A stretch of DNA of 64,000 nucleotides, taken from the NCBI RefSeq assembly GCF_000375345.1, contig NZ_AQXD01000001.1, forward strand, positions 512,600 through 576,599, in the 5' to 3' direction. Positions 26,706-35,131 of the stretch are shown piece after piece. This DNA is from Wohlfahrtiimonas chitiniclastica DSM 18708 (lineage in GTDB: Bacteria; Pseudomonadota; Gammaproteobacteria; Cardiobacteriales; Wohlfahrtiimonadaceae). The notes beneath the pieces were generated by a model, which searched no databases, was not told the DNA's origin, and saw only the letters and a list, made by a program, of their open reading frames with translations. Every line of letters begins with the position of its first letter. The stretch's first letter is position 1. The position numbers and the translations under genes are program-made.

Positions 26706-27725
26706 ATGAGCGAAGTTTTATTACAAAACACATTAGAGTGTTTAACCAATTACACAGCACGTCAGGCGGAATTGCATGGCGTGGATGTTAAAGCCATTGA
26801 AGCTGGCCAGAAGTTTACCATTAACCCGCAAACGGAATATGTGTGGGTGGAAAAGGTGGCTTCAGAAGGCATTTTAAGTGAAGTGGACATTGACCTTTGT
26901 ACAGATATGATTGTCAATGATCTTGGTTTTGGTCCTTCACAGTTGGTGTCAGGGCGTACAAATACTGAAGATAAAGAGCGTGAAACAAGCGGTTTAGGTA
27001 AGCCGTCAGGCATTGTGTATACCGCTGTCAAAACAGATCATGACACGCATTTTACTTTTGCAGAATTGAACTCCTTTGCACGCACCAAAGAGATGTTCCA
27101 AAAGCGTTTACAAGATCGACGCTTAGAAAGTAAACGTGAAGATATGGAGCGCATTGGTTGGAATGGTGAAAAAGTTGCAGAGAACACCGATAAAAAAACC
27201 TATCCATTAGGGCAGGATGTGAACATTGGTTGGCTGCAACGCATTCGCACACATAAACCAGAACATGCCATCACTGAGTTAAATGGTGAAGCCATTAAAG
27301 TGGGCAAGGGTCAATTGATTGAAAACTTGGATCAATTGGTGGTTCAAGCATTGAGTTTAATCCCTAAGCAGTATCAAAAAGACCTTAAAGTTTATGTGTC
27401 CAGTGATTTATTGGTGGGTCGCCAAATGAAGTTGTTAGAGAAAGCGACCAACACTGAAACGGCACAGAAAATCACACAGGAAGCTTATTACGTCATCAAT
27501 GGCTTGATTGCCAAATCCCCCGACTTTTTCCCCGATGGCACCATTTTAGTGACGCGTCCTAAAAACTTAGCCATTCGCATTCAAAAAGGCTCTGTGCGCT
27601 CATCTTATGAGATGAATTCAAAGCGTGATCGTTATGAGAATTACAACACGCAAAATGAATTTTATGCATTGCACAATTATGAACAAGCGGTGCTTGTTGA
27701 AAAAATCACCTTAGAAGATAAATAA
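26706..27725 (+). CDS. major capsid protein (P2 gpN-like)
   Basis: A 339-residue HK97-fold capsid protein. Family landmarks are the N-terminal LTNYTARQAELHGVD, the central RRLESKREDMERIGWNGEKV and YKNLQ-like late segment LAIRIQKGSVRSSYE, with RDRYENYNTQNEFYALHNYEQ, of which the first part is cited here only as landmark. P2 gpN is cleaved by gpO near residue 31; a similar cut is likely but not visible. AAGGAAGAG precedes the ATG. Confidence 0.92.
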   Translation: MSEVLLQNTLECLTNYTARQAELHGVDVKAIEAGQKFTINPQTEYVWVEKVASEGILSEVDIDLCTDMIVNDLGFGPSQLVSGRTNTEDKERETSGLGKPSGIVYTAVKTDHDTHFTFAELNSFARTKEMFQKRLQDRRLESKREDMERIGWNGEKVAENTDKKTYPLGQDVNIGWLQRIRTHKPEHAITELNGEAIKVGKGQLIENLDQLVVQALSLIPKQYQKDLKVYVSSDLLVGRQMKLLEKATNTETAQKITQEAYYVINGLIAKSPDFFPDGTILVTRPKNLAIRIQKGSVRSSYEMNSKRDRYENYNTQNEFYALHNYEQAVLVEKITLEDK

Positions 27726-27734
27726 GGGGGATCT

Positions 27735-28394
27735 GTGTTTTATTTCAAACGAGAAAAAGAACGCAAGCTTGCAGAGTTGCAAGGCAATGCAGCCACTCCA
27801 AATGATATGGATCCTGAGCAGCAGAATTTATTGGTGCGCTTAAAGCATGACCTATCTAGCTTACGCAGCATTTTGAGCTATGAAGAGAAAGAGCGCTTTA
27901 AAGCGGAACACCTTGAGGATTATCGCCATTGGGTTGAAGGCATTTTAGATAATCCAAATGCACCTGAAGATAAGATCACCGCTGAAATGTTCATTTGGGC
28001 AGTTGATGCGGGGGACATTGATTTTGCACTGCGCATTGCAACGTATTTGATGACAAACAATTATGATTTGCCACCGATCTTTAAGACCAATAAGGCAGGT
28101 GCCATCACGGAACAGATCACCAATCGGGCATTGAATCAAAAGCCAGATACAACGCTAGAACATTTATTGGCTTTGAATGATCTGATGATGGATGAAGATA
28201 TGTTGGATGCCATTCGTGCGAAGTTAAATCGTGCCATTGGTGAGTTATCAGAAGAAAGTAATCCACAGTTTGCTTTGGCAGTTTGGAAGCGTGCGCTTGA
28301 ATTAGATCCCGATGTTGGAGTTAAAACACGCGCAAATAAGCTTGAAGCTGCTTTAAACAAGCAAGAAGAGACATCAACCGACAAGGTTGAATAA
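27735..28394 (+). CDS. terminase small subunit (P2 gpM-like)
   Basis: A 219-residue terminase endonuclease/small subunit. The gpM pattern is seen: LKHDLSSLRSILSYEEKERF, a central MFIWAVDAGDIDFALRIATY, and a TPR-like C-terminus AVWKRALELDPDVGVKT. It starts at GTG 27735 behind AAGGGGG; no ATG fits. It lies between capsid and head-completion genes, as in P2. Confidence 0.88.
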   Translation: MFYFKREKERKLAELQGNAATPNDMDPEQQNLLVRLKHDLSSLRSILSYEEKERFKAEHLEDYRHWVEGILDNPNAPEDKITAEMFIWAVDAGDIDFALRIATYLMTNNYDLPPIFKTNKAGAITEQITNRALNQKPDTTLEHLLALNDLMMDEDMLDAIRAKLNRAIGELSEESNPQFALAVWKRALELDPDVGVKTRANKLEAALNKQEETSTDKVE

Positions 28395-28487
28395 CGAGCG
28401 TCACCACGCGGGGGCTTATGTTGGGAAGCTGATCATTGATATGACACGCGAAGTACCAGCATACAGCCCCGTCATTGGAGGATTAGG

Positions 28488-28946
28488 ATGAGCTTCATTG
28501 GTCAAAATAGCAAAAACAGTGAATTAATGATCCCACGCTCTGGCTTTTGGCCAGGGATTAATGGTCAAAGTTTTCGTGATGCGATGCGTATTTTAGACTC
28601 TGTTAAAAATGAACAAGTGGAAATGGCATTGTTGTCCGCCCTTGATTTGGTCATTTCTGAATTACGCATCTTCAGAGCAAAGCATGCTGAGTATTTGACA
28701 CTTGAAGAAGTCCCCTGTGATGAATTGGCGGGTAAAAGCCGTTATGTATTTAACTTTGAACGTGCAGTATTTAGCGAAGGTAAAGCAAAGCTTTTAGAAG
28801 ATTTTCGGGACATGGATTTGACGCGTAAATCAGGTGAAGACCGCGCAAGCCTCATTACGCCAGAAGTCGATGAATTGCGCCGTGACCGATGGAATGCTGT
28901 ACGAACTTTTTATGATGAACCTGATGTGTTTGCGGTGTTGGTATGA
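28488..28946 (+). CDS. head completion/stabilisation protein (P2 gpL-like)
   Basis: A 152-residue head-completion protein. It has the gpL-type start SFIGQNSKNSELMIPRSGFW, the middle LLSALDLVISELRIFRAKHA and the final RRDRWNAVRTFYDEPDVFAV, each matching the family in outline. GGAGGATTAGG precedes the ATG. The stop overlaps the gpX-like start by 4 bp. The 93-bp gap after gpM holds no supportable gene. Confidence 0.88.
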   Translation: MSFIGQNSKNSELMIPRSGFWPGINGQSFRDAMRILDSVKNEQVEMALLSALDLVISELRIFRAKHAEYLTLEEVPCDELAGKSRYVFNFERAVFSEGKAKLLEDFRDMDLTRKSGEDRASLITPEVDELRRDRWNAVRTFYDEPDVFAVLV

Positions 28947-29149
28947 GAAAGATCATTGCCAATGGCCAACAAACCATAGATGCAGCTTTATATGCGGCCA
29001 GTGTGCCAACGTCTCAATTTGATCAAGTGATCATGATGAAAGAGAACAGACATTTGGCAATGTTGCCAGCCATTTTACCTGCGCGCACGGTGATCTATTT
29101 GCCTGAGTACAAAGCGCCAGTTAAACAAACAATAAGTTTATGGGATTGA
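28943..29149 (+). CDS. tail protein X (P2 gpX-like)
   Basis: A 68-residue protein with the LysM-like gpX pattern: TIDAALYAASVPTSQFDQV, then ILPARTVIYLPEYKAPVKQT and the terminal SLWD. It is essential for tail assembly in P2. The start overlaps the gpL-like stop (ATGA), and the lysis cassette follows. Confidence 0.85.
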   Translation: MRKIIANGQQTIDAALYAASVPTSQFDQVIMMKENRHLAMLPAILPARTVIYLPEYKAPVKQTISLWD

Positions 29150-29151
29150 TA

Positions 29152-29643
29152 ATGTTTAAGTTAGGACAAAAATCACGTGCAAATTTAGTGGGTGTGCATC
29201 CACATTTAGTGGCCATTGTTGAACGAGCCATTCAATTGACTCAACAAGATTTTCAAGTTTTTGAGGGTGTGCGCACAGCCGCCCAACAAAAGATTAATTA
29301 CCAAAAGGGCACGTCCCAAACATTACATGGTTCACGCCATTTGATTGGCAAAGATGGTTATGCCCATGCGGTTGATTTGGTGCCATTGATCAATGGCAAG
29401 TTGGCATGGGATTGGAATGGTTGCTATGCAATTGCTGAAGCGGTTCGACAAGCATCCATTGAGCTCAATATCCCGATTCGTTGGGGTGGTGTATGGAATG
29501 CATTGCTATCTGAGACCCGCGGCATGACCACAGAACAAGCGCAACAGAAATATGTTGATCAACGCATTCGCAGTGGCCAGCGTGCTTTTGCAGATGGTCC
29601 ACATTTTGAATTGCCTCTCTCTCCACAATATCCACAGTTTTAG
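29152..29643 (+). CDS. endolysin, M15-type zinc peptidase
   Basis: About 163 residues with the VanY/M15C layout. Zinc and catalytic ligands are visible in LHGSRHLIGKDGYAHAVDLV (His and Asp, about residues 60-80) and GPHFELP (final His, about 154), with an aromatic core IRWGGVW. It is expected to cut the peptide stems of peptidoglycan (L-Ala-D-Glu or similar). An in-frame ATG lies at 29140, inside the gpX-like gene; I prefer 29152. P2's lysozyme-type gpK is replaced here by a peptidase. Confidence 0.88.
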   Translation: MFKLGQKSRANLVGVHPHLVAIVERAIQLTQQDFQVFEGVRTAAQQKINYQKGTSQTLHGSRHLIGKDGYAHAVDLVPLINGKLAWDWNGCYAIAEAVRQASIELNIPIRWGGVWNALLSETRGMTTEQAQQKYVDQRIRSGQRAFADGPHFELPLSPQYPQF

Positions 29644-29652
29644 AGGGCAGAC

Positions 29653-29862
29653 ATGGAAAAGATTGATGATACAAAAGTCATGAGCTTAGGCGCTTTTGTG
29701 GTTGCCACCATTGTTTTATTGGTGATTGCGGTACGTGATCCAAGTGCATTGGGTGAAATCTATTGGATCTATTGTTTGGCATTTGCAGGCTTGAAAGTGT
29801 CTAAAGGCATTGTGACCACATTTCAAAAACGCGATGCCTTAAAAAAGGATGACCATGAATAG
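29653..29862 (+). CDS. candidate holin
   Basis: A 69-residue protein with two hydrophobic segments (about residues 11-27 and 35-52) and a charged C-terminus (QKRDALKKDDHE). It lies between the endolysin and the spanins, and this size, topology and place suit a class II holin that opens the inner membrane. I do not recognise a specific holin family. The stop overlaps the next start. Confidence 0.65.
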   Translation: MEKIDDTKVMSLGAFVVATIVLLVIAVRDPSALGEIYWIYCLAFAGLKVSKGIVTTFQKRDALKKDDHE

Positions 29863-30100
29863 TTTTGTGTGGGGATTAGGTGTGCTCGGTGTGGCTGCAT
29901 TACTGATCAAAATTGTGATGTGGCGCATGACGCAGTTAAAAAAGCAGCGAGATGAGGCAATTAAAGAGGGAAACATTGCGCATGAAATCATTCATAACGT
30001 CAAAAAAGCGAACCACATTAAAGCGCGTCATGCTCAGTTGTCTGATGCTGATCGCATTGAGCGCATGCGCACCAAAGGTTATTTACGAAGTGAGAAATGA
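29855..30100 (+). CDS. i-spanin (Rz-like)
   Basis: About 81 residues: an N-terminal TM anchor (about residues 5-22) and a charged periplasmic coiled coil (RMTQLKKQRDEAIKEGNIAH), the Rz topology. It resembles the DUF2681-type proteins of Haemophilus phages. The ATG at 29855 has AAGGA at good spacing; the earlier ATG at 29849 abuts it. The Rz1 lipoprotein gene lies within and beyond it in another frame. Confidence 0.75.
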   Translation: MNSFVWGLGVLGVAALLIKIVMWRMTQLKKQRDEAIKEGNIAHEIIHNVKKANHIKARHAQLSDADRIERMRTKGYLRSEK

Positions 30101-30230
30101 CAGTTGGTGTCTCATCTTTGATCCCATTTATGGGCATGAATTGGACACCAGTGGCACACAAGAACAATTAGAAAAGTACATGGATTTATACACATATTTT
30201 TGCAAAGAAGGCGGAAGCAATGGCAGTTGA
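29982..30230 (+). CDS. o-spanin (Rz1-like lipoprotein), overlapping Rz
   Basis: About 82 residues in the +1 frame relative to Rz, starting inside it and ending 130 bp beyond it. A lipobox LSAC (cysteine at about residue 29) follows a hydrophobic signal. The mature part has two further cysteines (NDSWCLIFDPIYG; LYTYFCKEGG), a pattern seen in Pasteurellaceae phage Rz1 proteins. Rz and Rz1 bridge inner and outer membranes in the last lysis step. The start could also be a downstream ATG near 30030. Confidence 0.75.
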   Translation: MKSFITSKKRTTLKRVMLSCLMLIALSACAPKVIYEVRNDSWCLIFDPIYGHELDTSGTQEQLEKYMDLYTYFCKEGGSNGS

Positions 30231-30582
30231 GAGTCATCAAACAGTAACAATTCGGGAAGTGAATAAATCACTGCTGGCAATCCTAAGCACTTTTTTTGGC
30301 ATCGGTATTGCCATTGCCACTTGGTATTTTTCGGCGAATAACAACCGATTGGACAAGTTTGCCAATGTGCAAAATGAAATGAATTTAAAGATTGAGAAAT
30401 TCAGCATTACCACTGAATTGACTGATCTGAAGGTCACAAAGTTGGAAAATCGTGCCGATGCATTTATGACCAAGATGAGTGCCTTTGATAAGGAACTCTC
30501 TGAATCAAAAATGATTTTGAACAACCATGACCAGCTTTTAAAGAAACATGAGAACCAGATTAAGGAGCTCGAAAAACGATGA
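30220..30582 (+). CDS. membrane-anchored coiled-coil protein, unrecognised
   Basis: A 120-residue protein with one TM helix (about residues 18-39) and a long coiled coil (about 45-118). GAAGG lies upstream of the ATG. It sits between the spanins and gpR, where P2 has lysis regulators (lysA, lysB). A lysis-timing role is possible but has no direct support. It overlaps the Rz1-like stop by 11 bp and the next start by 4 bp. Confidence 0.65.
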   Translation: MAVESHQTVTIREVNKSLLAILSTFFGIGIAIATWYFSANNNRLDKFANVQNEMNLKIEKFSITTELTDLKVTKLENRADAFMTKMSAFDKELSESKMILNNHDQLLKKHENQIKELEKR

Positions 30583-30935
30583 GAAAGCTCACATCACTGA
30601 CCCAAATGCTTGAGCAATATGTGGATCAATCAAAATTTGATGTGTTCACAGATGAAGGCAAGATGACCAAAAGCAATGCCAAAGCGTTGGATTATCGTTT
30701 GAGTTATCGAGCCAATATTTACATTAATGATTTTGCAGGCGATGCATTGTTGTTATTTGCCGCGGTTGGGGAATGGATGAGTGAGCATGCCAGTAAAACA
30801 GGCGGTGATGAATTTATGCGATTTGAAACGGCATTAGAACGTGAAACCGATGCATTCATTGCCATTGAGTTGCAGTTGGTTGAGAACGTATCCGTCAAAA
30901 GATTGGATGGGAAGTTGGTGACTCATGCATGCTGA
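30579..30935 (+). CDS. tail completion protein R (P2 gpR-like)
   Basis: A 118-residue protein matching gpR in size and in the segment DYRLSYRANIYINDFAGDAL. gpR and gpS join the tail to the head in P2. It overlaps the gpS-like gene by 11 bp. Confidence 0.85.
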   Translation: MRKLTSLTQMLEQYVDQSKFDVFTDEGKMTKSNAKALDYRLSYRANIYINDFAGDALLLFAAVGEWMSEHASKTGGDEFMRFETALERETDAFIAIELQLVENVSVKRLDGKLVTHAC

Positions 30936-31359
30936 TTTAGGGGCTTTAAAAGATTTGATCAAAGCATTATCGCCCGTTGAACGGAAGAAATTGGCCAAAA
31001 GTTTGGGGATGGTGGTACGTCGAAGTGCAGGGCAGAGAATCAAGAAAAACGTGGATCCGGAAGGATCAGCATTTGTCCCACGTAAGCCACAAAAATACTC
31101 AATGAAGAAAGGCAAAATGTTTAAGCGCCTTTCGCAATTACGCAGATTAAGCATCATTGCCACTGACCAAGGCGTCAATGTGCAATATAAAAGTGGCTTA
31201 GATGGCTATATTGCAGGCGTTCACCAATTTGGGAAATCCTCCATCGTGAACCGTAAAAAACGATTGAAGCATAAATATCCCGTGCGTGAGCTGTTTGGCA
31301 TCACAAACGATGATCAAAAAGCATTAGAAGATGCTGTTAAACAACATTTAGGATTTTGA
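30925..31359 (+). CDS. tail completion / virion morphogenesis protein S (P2 gpS-like)
   Basis: A 144-residue protein of the phage virion-morphogenesis family. LIKALSPVERKKLAKSLGMV and QRIKKNVDPEGSAFVPRKP are typical, as is GVHQFGKSSIVN with ARY-PVRELFGI-type late motif (KYPVRELFGITNDDQ). It acts with gpR in tail completion. The next gene starts 1 bp after the stop. Confidence 0.88.
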   Translation: MHADLGALKDLIKALSPVERKKLAKSLGMVVRRSAGQRIKKNVDPEGSAFVPRKPQKYSMKKGKMFKRLSQLRRLSIIATDQGVNVQYKSGLDGYIAGVHQFGKSSIVNRKKRLKHKYPVRELFGITNDDQKALEDAVKQHLGF

Positions 31360-31360
31360 G

Positions 31361-31993
31361 ATGTTACCGTCAGACATTCATAGAAAACTTCAAAACATGA
31401 ACCCTGTGGGCAAGATTGTCGCGGTTGATTTAACGACAGCGCCAGGCTTAGTGCGTGTTGAAATCGATCAGGGTGTTTATAGCGATTGGATGCCATGCGC
31501 CATGCCATTCATTGGTGGTACATGGATTTGGTGTGCGCCAAAAATCGGTGTCTCTGGCACTGTGATGATGGAAGGTGGTGAGGATGATGTGTGCCGTTTT
31601 GCCCCCAATTATTTTGATGAAAGTAACTATCCCTATTTGTCTGAAGCTGACTTTAAAATCCATTTTGATAATGGCGATGAGATCCACCACAACACAGAAA
31701 GTGGCACTTTAACTTTAAACAGCTCTGCCAATGTGATTGTCAATACTCAAACCGCAGAGGTACATGCCCCCACGATCACGTTAGATGGTGACACCACCAT
31801 TGAAAAATCCCTCACGGTTAAAGGTTTTACGAATTTAGAAGGTGGCTTTGCGATGAGTGGTTCAGGCAAAGCGGGCACCGTAAATATTCCGATTGATTTT
31901 AAAGTGGATCCAACCATTAATGGCAAAAAATATAGCCAGCATCATCACAGTGGTGTGCAAGCTGGTGGTGATCAAACAGGGGGTGTTGTGTGA
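31361..31993 (+). CDS. baseplate spike protein (P2 gpV-like)
   Basis: A 210-residue membrane-piercing spike. An OB-fold domain near the N-terminus (VGKIVAVDLTTAPGLVRVEI) is followed by a beta-helical shaft. The tip segment SQHHHSGVQAGGDQTGGVV carries the HxH motif that in P2 gpV binds an iron ion at the apex. It punctures the outer membrane after sheath contraction. It overlaps the gpW-like start by 4 bp. Confidence 0.92.
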   Translation: MLPSDIHRKLQNMNPVGKIVAVDLTTAPGLVRVEIDQGVYSDWMPCAMPFIGGTWIWCAPKIGVSGTVMMEGGEDDVCRFAPNYFDESNYPYLSEADFKIHFDNGDEIHHNTESGTLTLNSSANVIVNTQTAEVHAPTITLDGDTTIEKSLTVKGFTNLEGGFAMSGSGKAGTVNIPIDFKVDPTINGKKYSQHHHSGVQAGGDQTGGVV

Positions 31994-32367
31994 TGAATCG
32001 AATTACGGGGCATGAAATCCCTATGAACCAACACATTCAGCAATCCATCATTGACATCATCACAACGCGCATTGGCTCACGTGTGATGCGTAGAGAGTAT
32101 GGATCTCTATTGCCTGAGTTAATCGACCGACCTGCAAATGATGAAAACATGATGCAACTGATGAGTGCAACGGTGATCGCTTTATCCATTTGGGAGCCAC
32201 GCATTACTGCAACCTTTGTGAATTTTACACCTGTATCTAATGCAGGACTTGTCGATTTAGAGATCGCAGCAACCATTAAGGAAAGCGGTGAACAGTTCTA
32301 TATGAACCAGCGCTTATTGCGTAATCCTGATGCGCTCAATGATTTTGTCAAAGGAGCATCCGCATGA
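31990..32367 (+). CDS. baseplate assembly protein W (P2 gpW-like)
   Basis: A 125-residue gp25/lysozyme-like baseplate wedge protein. The conserved SIIDIITTRIGSRVMRREYG and SLLPELIDRP are clear. Two adjacent ATGs (31990, 31993) can serve as start. It overlaps both neighbours by 4 bp. Confidence 0.9.
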   Translation: MMNRITGHEIPMNQHIQQSIIDIITTRIGSRVMRREYGSLLPELIDRPANDENMMQLMSATVIALSIWEPRITATFVNFTPVSNAGLVDLEIAATIKESGEQFYMNQRLLRNPDALNDFVKGASA

Positions 32368-33260
32368 TTAATTTAGAAACATTGCCAACGCCAGAGGTCT
32401 TTTATGAGATTGATTATGAAAAAGAGTTATCAAATTTAGAGGCTCAATTTCGTGTATTGAGTCCTGATTATGCAACATTGGTGCTTGAGAGTGATCCCAT
32501 TAAAAAATTGTTGGAACTTTCAGCCTATCAAACCGTTTTATTGAAAAACGAAATCAATGAGAAGCTCAAGCAAACCATGTTGGCATATGCCACACAAAAT
32601 AATTTGGACAACATTGCAGCCAATACAGTGACGGAGCGTTTAATCATTCAGGCAGGTGACCCAAATGCCAATCCGCCCATTCCCACCATTTGGGAGGCAG
32701 ATGAGGATTTACGTTACCGCGCACAAAATGCCCCTAAAAAATGGTCTGTGGCAGGACCCGCACGCGCTTATGAATTATTGGCACGTTCTGTGGATGGCAG
32801 AGTGAAAGAAGTGGGCGTACATGCGCATACACCAAAAGCGGGCGATGTGACATTAACCATTGTGACCCATGATCAAAAGGGTGTGGCTGATGAGGTATTG
32901 CTAAAGAAGATTGAAAACTATCTTGAATCTGAAGAGGTGGTGCCACTGTGTGATTCTGTGTATGTCAAGAAAGCAGAGTTTATTGATCAAGCCATTGAAA
33001 TTACGGTGACGTATTACAAAGGTCAGGTGAAATCACTTGTGGATCACTCTGTACAACAACGCTTTGAAGCCTTGAAAAAGGATGTGTCAAAGCTTGGGGA
33101 AGCTCTAACACTCAATGCCATTCATGATATGGCACGCGCACCAGGTGTGCAGAACATTAAGATCATTGCACCGAAAGCAGATGTGATCGCTAAAGCGAAT
33201 CAGGTGATCCGATTAACAGGGATCAAAATGAATGATGGTGGTTTCTATGCGTCCACATGA
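32364..33260 (+). CDS. baseplate assembly protein J (P2 gpJ-like)
   Basis: A 298-residue baseplate wedge protein. It contains LLELSAYQTVLLKNEINEKL, AQNAPKKWSVAGPARAYELL and GDVTLTIV, typical of gpJ. It sits in the V-W-J-I order of P2, and its 3' end overlaps the gpI-like start. Confidence 0.92.
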   Translation: MINLETLPTPEVFYEIDYEKELSNLEAQFRVLSPDYATLVLESDPIKKLLELSAYQTVLLKNEINEKLKQTMLAYATQNNLDNIAANTVTERLIIQAGDPNANPPIPTIWEADEDLRYRAQNAPKKWSVAGPARAYELLARSVDGRVKEVGVHAHTPKAGDVTLTIVTHDQKGVADEVLLKKIENYLESEEVVPLCDSVYVKKAEFIDQAIEITVTYYKGQVKSLVDHSVQQRFEALKKDVSKLGEALTLNAIHDMARAPGVQNIKIIAPKADVIAKANQVIRLTGIKMNDGGFYAST

Positions 33261-33813
33261 ATTATTGCCCACATCTAGCACGCAATTAGAACGTGATTTA
33301 GCGGATGTCTGTGCATTATCAATGCATGATTTTAGTTATGCCGCGCTCAATAGTGCAGAGGATTGTCCAACTGAATTATTAGGGTGGTTGGCATGGTCAA
33401 GAAGCATTGAAGATTGGGATGAATCATGGCCAGAAGATCGCAAACGCAAAATGATTAGAGAAGCGCCTGCCATCAGTTTGCAAGCAGGCACTGTGGCATC
33501 CATGCGTAGAGCAATGCGCTCTGTGGGTTTTGGTGAAATTGAATTCATTCGTAGAGGGAAGCGCCAACAACATGATGGTTTGTTTAAACACAATGGCCGC
33601 ATTCGATATGCCAAGCAAACCACAATGACATGGGCGCAATACATTGTGGCTTTTCAATCGCCATTGACAACTGACCAAATGGAAATGGCCAAAAGCATTT
33701 TAAATGCGACCGCCCCTGCACGGTGTGAATTGTTAGATGTGCAATATGCACGCCCCATGAAGCATGACAAAACATTTAAGCACAACGGTACTTATAGATA
33801 TGGAGTGAGATAA
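33247..33813 (+). CDS. tail protein I (P2 gpI-like)
   Basis: About 188 residues. RPHELLPTSSTQLERDLADV and the P2_phage_TIGR-type middle (LLGWLAWSRSIEDWDESWPE) mark the gpI family. I use the ATG at 33247, which overlaps the J stop; upstream ATGs at 33232 and 33235 have no ribosome site. Its stop TAA abuts the tail-fibre ATG. Confidence 0.88.
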   Translation: MRPHELLPTSSTQLERDLADVCALSMHDFSYAALNSAEDCPTELLGWLAWSRSIEDWDESWPEDRKRKMIREAPAISLQAGTVASMRRAMRSVGFGEIEFIRRGKRQQHDGLFKHNGRIRYAKQTTMTWAQYIVAFQSPLTTDQMEMAKSILNATAPARCELLDVQYARPMKHDKTFKHNGTYRYGVR

Positions 33814-34617
33814 ATGCCTGAAATTTTAAAGAATATTAAAGCTGAAGATCGGCTCAAAAAGATTCGCATTGTCAGTGAAAATGATGATGTGATGGGTGGT
33901 CAGCCTGAGGCTGATGGTATGAAGGAAAATGATAACAATGCCATTTTTGACTTGGCTTGTTCAGTGATGCATGCATTGGCCGAAGTTGCCAAAGTTGATC
34001 AAAAAGCCATCCCACAAATTTTGGATGCCTTGGGTGATTCACGCACAGCGGGTGCCAGTCAGCGCATTGTGAATGAAGTCAATAAACTTGCAAAAGCTGC
34101 ACAAACAGCCGCGAATCAAGCCAATGACAAAGCGAACACGGCAAATACAGCGGCAGCAACAGCGGATAAAAAAGCAGCTGCGGCACAGAATAAAGCAGAT
34201 AGTGCTTATAATCTAGCTGAGAAAAAGATTACAGGTGGCTCTGTTGTGCAATCCATAGGCACATCAACAACAAACGTGATGAGTCAGAAAGCTGTTAGTG
34301 ATCAGTTGAAGAGCATTGAAAACAGTCACGGGTTAGGATATGGGCAGAAATGGGTTAATGTTACGAGTCAGAGAACGTTTGATACGTTATACAAAAATAA
34401 TACTAATAAGCCGATTTGCGTACAAATAAATAATGAGTTTGATAACTACTACGATCCCCTCAAGATTTTTATCGATAATACATTAATTCTAGAAACAGAC
34501 CAGGGTAACGGCAAAAATTGGTACGGCCATACATCTTTTATCGTACCCGCAGGCTCAACATATAGAGCAGAGAAAGTCGGTTGGAAAAATTTAATTATTT
34601 GGAGCGAACTACGATGA
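33814..34617 (+). CDS. tail fibre protein (P2 gpH-like, short)
   Basis: A 267-residue protein. The N-terminal part binds the baseplate; an Ala/Lys-rich coiled coil spans about residues 90-145 (TANTAAATADKKAAAAQNKA). TSTTNVMSQKAVSDQL is a common fibre motif near 155. The C-terminal 100 residues form a distinct tip domain (WVNVTSQRTFDTLYKNNTNK) with a different base composition from the rest, which suggests modular exchange. At well under half the length of P2 gpH (669) it is an unusually short fibre. Confidence 0.8.
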   Translation: MPEILKNIKAEDRLKKIRIVSENDDVMGGQPEADGMKENDNNAIFDLACSVMHALAEVAKVDQKAIPQILDALGDSRTAGASQRIVNEVNKLAKAAQTAANQANDKANTANTAAATADKKAAAAQNKADSAYNLAEKKITGGSVVQSIGTSTTNVMSQKAVSDQLKSIENSHGLGYGQKWVNVTSQRTFDTLYKNNTNKPICVQINNEFDNYYDPLKIFIDNTLILETDQGNGKNWYGHTSFIVPAGSTYRAEKVGWKNLIIWSELR

Positions 34618-34979
34618 AACACTACACAAACAAAAAAACAAATGAAGTTTTTGGTTACGAATCAATCGAAGACGCTCAAAAATTCAACGATGATTTCGAG
34701 AATCTCGTTGAGATGACTGATGAACAATTCATTCAGTTTAGAGACCATAAGTCAAAAGGCGGAAAATGGACTTATCAAGGTTGGGTGATCGATGATGCTT
34801 TACTGAATAAAGAACAAGCCCAAGAAGCAAAACTGATGTTGCAAAAGCTTTTAGATGAGAAGTCATCACTTCAGTCAGATATGAACATGCATCTTTTATT
34901 AGATGAAAAAGAAGAAGCAAGAGCAGTTGCTCAAAAAATCAAAGATATTAATTCAGAAATTGAAAAACTCAAGGAGTAA
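34614..34979 (+). CDS. tail fibre assembly chaperone-like protein (P2 gpG position)
   Basis: About 121 residues starting at the ATG that overlaps the fibre stop (ATGA at 34614). Its C-terminal half is a coiled coil (EKSSLQSDMNMHLLLDEKEE, then EIEKLKE). Position after the fibre gene and size suit a gpG/Tfa-type chaperone, though I do not see a clear Tfa signature. Confidence 0.6.
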   Translation: MKHYTNKKTNEVFGYESIEDAQKFNDDFENLVEMTDEQFIQFRDHKSKGGKWTYQGWVIDDALLNKEQAQEAKLMLQKLLDEKSSLQSDMNMHLLLDEKEEARAVAQKIKDINSEIEKLKE

Positions 34980-34981
34980 TC

Positions 34982-35131
34982 ATGGAAGTCTTACGACAAA
35001 TCCAAATCGGCGCTGTGCGCTATCAAAAAGGTGATGTGATTGACGTGAAGAAACTCACCAAAGAGCAAATTGAAAAGATGGTTCACGCAGGCTATTTGAC
35101 GGATGGTAAGAATAAAAAAGGAGAGAAATAA
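34982..35131 (+). CDS. 49-residue phage protein between fibre and sheath genes
   Basis: A small gene of 49 codons: starts MEVLRQIQIGAVRYQKGDVI and ends GKNKKGEK. AAGGAG lies 8 nt before its ATG (end of the previous gene) and its stop TAATG overlaps the sheath ATG, so it is packed into the operon. Basic and soluble. Similar short ORFs with a RYQKGD-type core occur before sheath genes of related P2-like phages, by recollection; function unknown. Confidence 0.7.
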   Translation: MEVLRQIQIGAVRYQKGDVIDVKKLTKEQIEKMVHAGYLTDGKNKKGEK

